A stretch of 64,000 nt of DNA, taken from NCBI GenBank assembly GCA_963576565.1, contig OY755048.1, positions 3,850,501 to 3,914,500 on the forward strand, written 5' to 3'. The notes below the pieces were generated by a model. It was given only the letters and a program-made list of their open reading frames with translations, did no database searches and had not been told where the DNA came from. Both the position numbers and the translations under genes were made by a program. This DNA is from Aspidapion aeneum. Its lineage: Eukaryota; Arthropoda; Insecta; Coleoptera; Brentidae. Within the stretch, counting starts at the first letter, position 1. The number at the start of each line of letters is the position of its first letter. Below are positions 10,678 to 19,397 of the stretch, one piece after another.

Positions 10678-11600
10678 AATTTTCTTTCGCAAGAAAATTA
10701 AGAAACAAATCGGGTTTATTACTTGTGGGCTGCAGGTTCGTCACCAAGTAATAATCATCCCGGATTTGACACACCAGTTTCCCTTGTCCTGGTTTTTATT
10801 ATTTTTGTTCTCTTTCGAGAAAGCAAAAATGATAACAAAGCTATCGATTATATTTCGTGGGCCGTATGTTTCGTCACCGACTTATAATTGTAGCGCTTTG
10901 CTAAACCCCCCGTCCTCGTTTCCCGTTTCCCGTTTTTTTTATTATTTTTGTTCTCTTTCAAGGAAGCACAAATGATAACAAAGCTATAGATTATGTTTCG
11001 TGGGCCGTATGTTTCGTCACCGACTCATAATTGTAGCGCTTTGCTAAACCCCCGTCCTCGTTTCCCGTTTCCCGTTTTTTTTTATTATTATTTTTGTTCT
11101 CTTTCGAGGAAGCAAAAATGATAACAAAGCTATAGATTATATTTCGTGGGCTGGATGTTTCGTCACCGACTTATAATTGTAGTGCTTTGCTAAACCCCCC
11201 GTCCTCGTTTCCCGTTTTTTTTATTATTTTTGTTCTTTTTCAAGGAAGCAAAAATGATAACAAAGCTATAGATTATGTTTCGTGGGCCGTATGTTTCGTC
11301 ACCGACTCATAATTGCAGCGCTTTGCTAAACCCCCGTCCTCGTTTCCCGAATCCCATTTTTTTATTATTATTTTTGTTCTCTTTCGAGGAAGCAAAAATG
11401 ATAACAAAGCTATAGATTATATTTCGTGGGCTGTATGTTTCGTCACCGACTTATAATTGTAGCGCTTTGCTAAACCCCCGTTCTCGTTTCCCGTTTTTTA
11501 TTATTATTTTTGTTCTCTTTCGAGAAAGCAAAAATGATAACAAAGCTATAGATTATGTTTCGTGGGCCGTATGTTTCGTCACCGACTCATAATCATCGCG
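10678..11600. repeat. ~140-bp tandem array inside the 5' LTR
   Basis: Units start near 10808, 10950, 11096, 11232, 11379 and 11511 with GTTCTCTTTCGAG. They continue AAGCAAAAATGATAACAAAG, then a CGTGGGCCGTATGTTTCGTC block, a TTGTAGCGCTTTGCTAAACC block and a CGTTTCCCG/poly-T spacer. A more diverged unit lies at 10678-10780. Adjacent units alternate slightly in length (132-147 bp). The same array occupies 19970-20892 in the other LTR. Confidence 0.85.
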
Positions 11601-12561
11601 GCTTTGTGCAGCCAGCTCTCCCGTTTAGATAAAACCTGGTATTTATTAATTTCTTCCTAATTCTCTTTTTATTTTTCATAATTAACGATTTTTTTTTTCT
11701 GTCACGATTATTGCTTCGTTATTGCCACGTTAGACCCGTGTCCCACCGCGACCTTATAAACTTAAAAGTCGGTATAGTTAAATTTTTATCCGTTTCTTTT
11801 GTAAATAACCTGTTACCTGTTACCGTAAGACATATATGCTCTCACCGTAAATTAAACCTGTTAAAGTGGTACCACATTCCGTTTCTATTTGTAAATATTC
11901 TGTTTAATTTTTCTTTCCGTTTCTTTTGTACATAACCGACATGAACCGAACCGAACCGCGAGACATATATGACCCGACCAGTCCTGTGAAACTTCAAAGT
12001 TGGTAAAGTTTCGTTTTCTTCCAGTTAAATAGCCGTAAATTTGTAAAATTATAGTATGTAATTAACTACCAGCTGTTTAAGGAAATCTTTCTCCAATTTT
12101 TTTTTATGTTGGGAAAAGTCTTTTTGGGGCAAAAAGAAATCAGTATTTAACTAACGTCCATCCGATCTAATCGGACCTAACCAGATTTGTTAAATCCTTT
12201 TGTTAGAGTTCCGAGGTGATAAGGCGTTGAGTTTGAAGTCCTTTTTCATAACTTTCACTTTTTTTTAAATACCTAACTGTCTGTGCTAGAATAGCGCAAA
12301 CAAAGTAAACTGGAGTTTTTTTTATTTGACTTGATAGAAATAAGGCATTTATAGTTTTGTTTTATTTATTAAGTTGCATATATTTAGTTATTTTCTTTGA
12401 GGGTTTGTACCACTAAATTAAAATGACAAAATACACATAAACTAGTATTTATAGAAATTGAGTTTTTAATGAAATTGTAGTTTACTTACCTGGTTATTCT
12501 CCACTGTTTAAAAGCATACCCGAGAGGCAAGGGAGACTCTAGGCTCCCTTATTTCCTAGAG

Positions 12562-12572
12562 TGGCGCCCGAG
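12562..12572 (+). repeat. Primer-site-like core within the LTR
   Basis: TGGCGCCCGAG occurs 119 bp before the LTR end and matches the first 11 nt of the true primer site at 12685. The matching position in the right LTR is 21854-21864. It may be an older LTR boundary that was engulfed, or chance. Confidence 0.55.
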
Positions 12573-12684
12573 GCAAAATTTCGATCGATTCTATCCCTCG
12601 AAATCCCAGGATTGAATCGACCGAAACCCTGGGACGTCAAAAGTAGGGGAAAATTCGTTAGATGACGAAACCCTCTTACAAATT

Positions 12685-12702
12685 TGGCGCCCGAGCAGGG
12701 AC
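12685..12702 (+). promoter_or_regulatory. Primer-binding site (tRNA-Lys-like)
   Basis: TGGCGCCCGAGCAGGGAC starts 4 nt after the LTR. Its complement ends in GGGCGCCA, the 3' end expected of a lysine tRNA. It differs from the widely used tRNA-Lys(UUU) primer site at one position. It is what identifies the left repeat as the 5' LTR and sets the plus-strand orientation. Confidence 0.8.
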
Positions 12703-13860
12703 TAATGTTTGCTCACATTTTAGCACAGAACAGACAGGTTATTTAAATAATTTTTTTTAAAAGATAATAAGGCATTAATTAGGCTTAATTTTGTAGGTTT
12801 ATCATTTTAGGGAGATATTGAATTTTTTTTTTTCTGATCGTAATCACCAAAATAAGCAGGTTCCCAGTTACTGAGATATGTAAATTAACAAAAAAAGGGG
12901 GCTTATAAACGGTGCCTTGCTTTAGAAATCGAAAAGTCGGACCCGTAAACAATCTATGTATTTCTTTTGGTTGAGAAGTATCTAATGTTGGCAGACTTTT
13001 AGAAAAGACAATTTGCAATCGCTATATCCTAAAATGTGAAATAAAAACCGGTTTTAAGTTAAAAGGAACAAAATTTCCGGCTTAATTTTTAATATAAATA
13101 TAATTTTATTATTAAAACTGCAAAGTACATATGCTTTATAGTCATGGTCTTTTCCATTGCGAAGTCTTTAAAATTGTCAGACTTTATTTCTAAAAAGTTC
13201 ATGAAATGCAAAACTGCAAAATATTCAATCCATATTAGGAATCATTTTTATAAATTTATTAAAAAATCTTCATTAATTAAAACTGGTTTTTGGTTGAGAA
13301 GTTATAATTTAGCAAATTTAAGTTATCTAAAGTAAAAATTAAAATCTTACACCGCAACGGTCCAAAACATATTCAGTATTTAATATCCTTTTGGTTGGGA
13401 AGGTACGAAAATTGGCAGAGGTTGCTTCCAATTTGCAGTTTTTAAAAATTGAATACAATTATGTCATTGTGCCTTTTTGGTTGAGAAGTAATTAAAATTG
13501 CCAGATTCTATTCTAAACTGCTTAAAACTGTTTAAGTGTAAAAAAACTAGTACCGTAAGAATCGAGTCGATAGTATTTTTGGTTGAGAAATTATTAAATT
13601 TAACAGAATTCAGTTATTTCAAATTTATTGTTTTCATGCATTGTTAAAGCGCGAGATCCTTTTTTTTATGTAAAAAAATATTTGAACCTAAAAAAAAGGA
13701 TAAATTAATAAAATAAATGTAAGTTTTTTTCTTAGTTGTTGTTTTTTATCAGTATTGTTGGAGAAATAAGAATTTAAGCCTTTGCAAAGTAAAACATCTT
13801 ATTTCAGGTTTGCATGTACTTGCGTTTGTCTGTCTGTGGCGATTTTATTTTTTTCTTCTA
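12703..13860 (+). other. Internal region, AT-rich leader with a recurring motif
   Basis: Follows the primer site. A TTTTGGTTGAGAAGT word recurs at about 12967 (as TTTTGGTTGAGAAGTAT), 13289, 13390, 13479 and 13578. This suggests a decayed tandem unit of roughly 90-190 bp. No coding domain is seen; 63- to 77-codon frames are AT-rich noise. Confidence 0.55.
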
Positions 13861-14420
13861 AAACGCCTTTGTCTATAGTAGTGGGAGCTATTTTTTTTCG
13901 AGAAAAAAAGTTGCTCCGATTTCAAATTTTTTTGTATATCTTTGCGTTTCGGATGATTTTGAAACTTTTTTGTCGCCCGGCTGTCTGTCTGTATGTCTGT
14001 CTGTCTGTAACGAAGAGCACGCATAGCTCAAAAACCGCGTGCTCGATTTTAATGAGATTTGATACCTGGGCTGTGTCTTGGGTCAAGATGGTCCTATTTA
14101 AAAATAAAAAAATGCACCAAACATAAGCCAAATAAAATGGTGGGGGTAGATTACAAAAATTACAGGTTATTTGAAAATATGACGTGTGTCATATCAAACG
14201 AAAGGTAATTAAGTCTGGAGATGGACAAAATAAATTCTAGCTTTTGTTTTCTGTTTAAAAAAAAAGGTGGGGGTCAATTTTAAAAACAAGAGTTTAAGTG
14301 AACATATGGCGTGTGTAGTATCAAACGAAAGGTGGTTGAGTCTGGAGTTGAACAAAATACATTTTAGTTTTTTTTAAGGGTGGGGGTAGATTTCAGAAAT
14401 TGGAGTTTGGGTCATGAAAT
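13860..14420 (+). repeat. Captured fragment of the hairpin-ended element family
   Basis: Shares with 44300-44910 the order TTTTTTCGAGAAAAA, TTGCTCCGATTTCAAA, a TCTG tetranucleotide run (13976-14007), and then repeated units with CAAACGAAAGGTAATT and GGGTGGGGGTAGATT. The terminal AGCTCACAC hairpins are missing or worn. It lies inside the LTR element, in the same orientation as the 44 kb copy and opposite to the 1.1 kb copy. The 114-codon frame across it is not a gene. Confidence 0.7.
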
Positions 14421-16160
14421 AATTTTTTTATTATTATTATTATTAATTAATAAACCGAATACCTGACGTGCCCTAAGACTACCGGACGAAACCTGACATG
14501 AGTTGTTGGTCCTGGCTGACCTGATTTAATTTTTGATTCTATTTTTTATTTCCAGATCCTGCGTGACTCTAATTCTCCCTGATACCTACCCTAACTATGT
14601 TCTACTTCACGTGACCTGACTCAAAGTAACTAAAAGTAATTACGTATTTTTTTTATTTTCACTAAATTTATTTTTGTAATTATTATTTTATAATCCGATT
14701 TTATACCTGATTTGCCCTGAGATTCCGCGTCAAACCACACCAGTAATGAACCGAACCGAACCGAACCGAACCGGACCGAACCGAACCGAACCGAACCGAA
14801 CCAAACCGAGCCAAGCCAAACCGAACCGAACCGAACCAAACCTGAAAAAAAATGTTTTTTTTGGATTTTGTTTTTTAAAAATACTGGGTGACGTTAAATA
14901 TATCTTATTGTTATTTTAGCCTAATTTTTTTTATTAATAAGCATTTTGCTTTTAATTAAAACTAGATACTGCCTTATCTGACCTGACTTGTCGTACCTAG
15001 AAGTGACTATTGAAATGTTTTTGTTTTAAAATTAATAATTTTTTTTTAAATTATTAAACCGACTGTATACCTGACCTAATTTTTTGGATTTTGTTTTTTG
15101 TAAATTCTGGGTGACGGTAATTTTTAATAATAATTAAATTTTATGGTTATATTGGACTACATTTTTTTTTATTCATAAACATTTTGCTTTTAATTAAAAC
15201 TAGATACCGCCTCACCTGACCTAAATTGAAGTACCTAGAATATAAATGTTTTATTTTAAACCGAATAATTTTTTTTAAAATGATTAATGGTATCCGATCA
15301 CTATCCGATCTAATACCTGACCTGCCCTCTGATTACCAGTCAAACCAGAGCAAGCTTGTCCTGACCTAATTTTTTCTTGGATTAAGTTTTTTTTTTAAAT
15401 CCTAGCTGAGTTATTTTGGCATAATTTTTTTTTAATGATAAACATTGACATGTACATAACCGTTTTGATATGACCTGACCTGACTGGAAAACCATTGTAT
15501 TAAATTAGAATTTTTCTTAAAGCCATTTTGTAGTTGGAATTGTATTTGTTATATTGACTTTAGATGTACCTAATCGTAAGTATCCGAACTTGACTTGATT
15601 TGAGCTAAGCTGGCCTGGCCTATCTGGACCTAGCCTGACATATCCGGACCTGACGTGATATATCCGGACCTAACGTGACATATCCGGACCTGACATGGCC
15701 TAACCGTACCGGACCTGACCTGACATATCCGAACTTGACCTGACCTCGCTAGACGCGAACATATCTGGACCTGACCTGACCTATCCGAATTTGACTTGAT
15801 CGATCTGGAACAGGCCTGACCCATACTGACTTGATTGACTTAGCAGATCCTCACCTGGCTTATCCGGACCTGACCTGACCCATCCGGACCAGACCCGAAC
15901 TAGCCGGACCTGATTTAGTCGGATCTGACCTGATCTGACCCAAACTAGTTGGACCTGACATGACATAGCCGGACCTGACCTAGTCAAATCTGACTTGATC
16001 TAAACTAGTTGGATTTAGCCTGACATATCCGGACCTGACGTGACATATCCGGACCTGACCTGACGAATCCGGACCTGACCTGACCTAGCCGTAACTAACA
16101 TGTCCCGACCTGATCTGACCTAATTGGACCTGTTTCCGTACCGGAGTACCAACTTCTAAA
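14421..16160 (+). repeat. Degenerate short-motif tandem regions
   Basis: 14745-14845 is a CCGAA pentanucleotide run. 15590-16140 is a degenerate ~20-25 bp array built on CCTGACCTGACATATCCGGA-like words. Between them are blocks spaced ~250-300 bp that share CATTTTGCTTTTAATTAAAA and GATTTTGTTTTT. Open frames here (for example 64-69 codons on the minus strand) are repetitive translations. Confidence 0.7.
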
Positions 16161-16665
16161 CTGACAATACTAAGAGTTTAGAAGTTGGCATCTCAATTTT
16201 GTAAACAAAGAAAATTTTTAAGTAATTTCAACAAAAATCATATATTTTTTCTTGAGTAGAAATGTTTTTTTTTTTTAACAAAAAAATTAATATATTTGTT
16301 TAATTCCATTAACAAAAAAAACAGATTTAAAAAGAAAATCCTGTTCAAATAGAAAACTAATTTAAAAATATTTTTCGATTATCAACAATTTTTAAAATTT
16401 TAGTTTTTTGTTTAAAACTTGAATTTGCTTTACTGAAGCACGAAGCCGTTTTCCATGTGGGAAAATACACTTAGCAATTTTTTTTACGTAATAAAAATTA
16501 TTATAAAATAATTTGACTCAAATATAATTTAATTTTTTTATTTTTAATTTTGTTTTTTTGTTAGCGAAATTGCATAAAAGTTATTATTGTTTTTTAACTT
16601 TATGTTAATTAAATTTTAAGACTAAATTCTGGAAATTAGCTCAGTAATTTACGGTTGTTTCCGGT
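16161..16665 (+). other. AT-rich internal spacer
   Basis: Homopolymer-rich A/T sequence between the CCTGAC array and the hairpin array. Near 16141-16191 an inverted pair built on CCAACTTCTAAAC/GTTTAGAAGTTGG (imperfect hairpin) separates the two. No gene is seen. Confidence 0.45.
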
Positions 16666-18200
16666 AACAATTTATAACTTTGGAAACCGCCAAAAGTTAT
16701 AACTCCGAGATCCAAAACTGATGGTTAGTTTAAATCCAGTTATCTTCTAAGATTTAATCTATTTCTTTTTAACCCCTTCCTTAATTCAAGGGTGCTTTAA
16801 AAACACCTTATAACTTTGGAACCCACCATAAGTTATAATGTAGCAGTCATCAAGCCTTTAAAGAAGAAAACCGGTAATCAGTCCACTTATAAATTTGGAA
16901 AACGCCAAAAGTTATAAATCAGCAGCCAACCTGTAGAAAAAATCCGATGGTCAGTCAAAATCCAGATTAGAGTTCTCTGTAATTCAGGGGTATTTCCGGC
17001 AACAATTTATGACTTTGGAAACCGCCAAAAGTTATAACTCCGAAGTCCAAAACCCGATAATTAGTTTAAATCCTGATATTTTCTAGGATTTAATCTATTT
17101 TTTTTTGAAACCCTGCAATACTTTAAGGACGCTTCAAAAATACCTTATAACTTTGGAACCCGCCCAAAAGTTATAATGCAGCAGCCATCAAGCCTCTGAA
17201 GAAAGAAACCGGTATTCAGTCAACTTGTAACTTTGGAAACCGCCAAAAGTTATAACTCAGCAGCCAACCTGTGGACAAAACCCCATGGTCAGTCAAAATC
17301 CAGATTAGAGTTTCTAAGATTACTTAAATAGCCTTCTGTAATTTAGGGGTATTTCCAGTAACAACTTATAACTTTACAAACCGCCCAAAGTTATAACTTC
17401 AAGATCCAAAACACGGAGGTTAGGCCAGTTATTTAAAAAAAAATAATATTTTTTTTAACCCCTTCAAAAATTTAAGGGGCTTCCGACAACAACTTTTAAC
17501 TTTAGAAACTGCCAAAAGTTATAACTCCGAGTTCCAAAACCCGATGATTATTTTCTAAGATTTAATCTATTTTTTTTTCCAATAATTCAAGGGTACTTAA
17601 AAAAAAACTTTATAACTTTGGAACCCATCGAAAGTTATAATGCAGCAGCCATCAAGCCTCTGAAGAAAGAAACCGGTAATCAGTCAACTTATAAGTTTGA
17701 AAATCGCCAAAACTTATAACTCAGCAGCCATGAATCCTCTGGAGAAAAAAAAAACCGGTGATCAATCAACTTGTAACTTTGGAAACCGCCAAACGTTATA
17801 ACTTAGCAGTCAACCTGTAGAAAATATCTGATGGTCAGTCAAAATCCAGACTCGGAGATAATATTACTTAAATCCTTTCTGTAATCCCGGGGTATTTCCG
17901 GTAACAACTTATCACTTTGGAAATCGCCAAAAGTTATAACTTCTAGATCCAAAATATGATGGTCACTATAAATACAGTACTTCCGATGCTTCAGTAAACA
18001 ACTTATAACTTTGGAATCCACCAAAAGTTATAATGTAGCAGGCACCCTGTAGAAAAATCCGATGGTCAGTCAATATCCAGATTAGAGTTGCTAAAATTAC
18101 TTAAATCCTTTCTGTAATTCGGGGGTATTTCCGGAAAAAAAAACTTATAACTTTGGAAACCGCCAAAAGTTAGAACTCCGAGATCCAAAACCCGATGGTC
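16666..18200 (+). repeat. Array of 14 dyad-symmetric TATAACTTTGG hairpins
   Basis: Each ~33-nt motif reads TATAACTTTGG, then a short AAACC-type centre, then GCCAAAAGTTATA. The arms pair (TATAACTTTtGG against CCaAAAGTTATA). Copies lie near 16672, 16808, 16886, 17007, 17144, 17224, 17365, 17491, 17609, 17688, 17770, 17908, 18002 and 18145, spaced about 80-145 bp. The intervening DNA is itself repeated (CCGATGGTCAGTCAAAATCC and GCAGCCATCAAGCCTCTGAA words). Changes in one arm often leave the other arm conserved, so the dyad is a repeat property and not proof of selection on structure. Confidence 0.85.
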
Positions 18201-18632
18201 CGGGTACCACCCCTCACGAAAAATTGAATTTGAAGCAAATTACGCACTCAACCTGGTCAACTAGTACCGCAAACTCACTTCAAAACTATTCTAAAGTTAC
18301 CGAGTGTACTTCGAATAACTCAACTTGATGAATTTTGACGTAGCGTCAGTAGCACCATAAGCCCGTTCGCAAACTCCGACTTAACCTCAAGGCAGTACCA
18401 TCCGCATGAGCACTACCACATACACAGTCCAAGGCTATTCCTTCAAGTTGCGTGTTCCTTCGAAAGCCCAACTTGATGTACTTTGAAGTACCGTCAGTAG
18501 CAAACTCGTTCGCAAACTCCGATTTAACCTTAAGGCAGAACTATCCGCATGAACAATAAAGTAGATCTAACCAGTACACTTTCCGAACAGCCGAACAGCT
18601 CTTTTCAGAGCTTAAGGGTGTTGTAAATTACA
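18201..18632 (+). other. Internal non-coding segment with a diverged duplication
   Basis: GCAAACTCCGA...ACCT(C/T)AAGGCAG blocks occur at about 18368-18410 and 18500-18545. They are preceded in each case by a TTGATG-ACTTTGACGTA(G/C)CGTCAGTAGCA-like stretch, so there is a ~130-bp duplication. No coding domain is recognised. Confidence 0.5.
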
Positions 18633-18788
18633 ATGTATACAATTGAGGAAACCACCATACTGGCTCCGAAGGAGGTAAAACAAATGGAAATAACCGACTT
18701 TGTAACCGCTGTCGCCAGTATCCCATTAGAAAATTTTAACAATTTGTTATGGAAAATTGTTACTCAGATCCGATCCAAAGTGATCTAG
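18633..18788 (+). CDS. Short open frame, 51 codons, unknown
   Basis: An ATG at 18633 opens 51 codons to a TAG at 18786-18788. The composition looks more protein-like than the surrounding repeats (a TDFVTAVASIPLENFNNLLW segment), and it is the only non-repetitive frame in the interior. There is no zinc knuckle or other gag hallmark. It could be a vestige of gag or a chance frame. It is too short to classify. Confidence 0.2.
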   Translation: MYTIEETTILAPKEVKQMEITDFVTAVASIPLENFNNLLWKIVTQIRSKVI

Positions 18789-19385
18789 GTCTAGTGAGTA
18801 ATGTTCTGCCAACCCCTACTAAATTTAGGGGCACTACAGACCGTGTAGTAGGTTTACCTTGAAGAAACCGTTACAAGTTGTCACGACAACCTAAAATAAC
18901 TCGCCGACAAAAATAACACCGCTAGACACAACTTCTTTAGTCGAGGAAAATGGTGCATTTTAAAAACCGAAGCTACAATACCAAAAGATGTTTAGCATTG
19001 GAGTTTCTGTAAACCAACATTTGGGTTCTAAGGAAAGCGCAGGAGGTTAAGGGTGCTTCGTATGGTTAGTAATCTGCTCCCTTGGTGTTTATCAAGGTTC
19101 CGCATTTTCAACCCTTGTATAGGGGTGTTCCGTAAAACCACTCAACTTTGGGTGCCGGCCCAAAGTTGTACCGAAATCTGAACAGCATTGGAGGACCTTC
19201 AAGACTATTAAGAGCATTAAGAGGCACTAGCGATGGGTATGATCAGAGAGAAATGCTGGTTTTGCTTTTTTTATTTTGTTTAATTTAGTTTTTGTTATTT
19301 TGTAAATCGTTTGTAAGGTTAAAAAAAAGAAAAAATAAAGGTAGTCATTGAGTTTATTTTTTTTTTGTTCTTTTTTTTTGCCGAA
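18789..19385 (+). other. 3' internal untranslated segment
   Basis: No coding domain is seen. A low-complexity A/T and poly-T stretch (19260-19380) leads to the polypurine tract. Confidence 0.5.
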
Positions 19386-19397
19386 GTAGGTGGGGAA
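19386..19397 (+). promoter_or_regulatory. Polypurine tract
   Basis: GTAGGTGGGGAA immediately precedes the TGTAAC start of the right LTR, the position of the plus-strand primer. Confidence 0.65.

Larger units (their letters stand above)
10106..12680 (+). repeat. 5' LTR of the non-coding element
   Basis: 2575 bp, from TGTAACGAAG to CTCTTACA. It is near-identical to 19398-21973. It contains a candidate TATA box (10411-10417), a six- to seven-fold ~140-bp internal tandem array (10678-11600), a CCGAACCGAACCG stretch near 11945 and, near its 3' edge, an extra copy of the primer-site core. Being at the 5' end, it would drive plus-strand transcription. The 69- and 74-codon frames here recur identically in the other LTR and look fortuitous. 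Confidence 0.9.

Noticed and set aside
10766..11935. Frames of 69 and 74 codons in the LTR (repeated at 20058 and 21003)
   Set aside because: Identity between the two sites only reflects LTR identity. Content is tandem-repeat or A/T-rich and shows no domain.
13782..14126. 114-codon plus-strand frame
   Set aside because: Lies over the TCTG run and the captured hairpin-ended repeat. The equivalent repeats at 1.1 and 44 kb give different frames.
14630..15987. Minus-strand frames rich in RSGQVR and FGSVRFGS
   Set aside because: Translations of the CCGAA and CCTGAC arrays.
16666..18200. CRISPR-like array
   Set aside because: Repeats are diverged, spacing is 80-145 bp with the spacers themselves repeated, the context is eukaryotic and inside an LTR element, and there are no cas genes.
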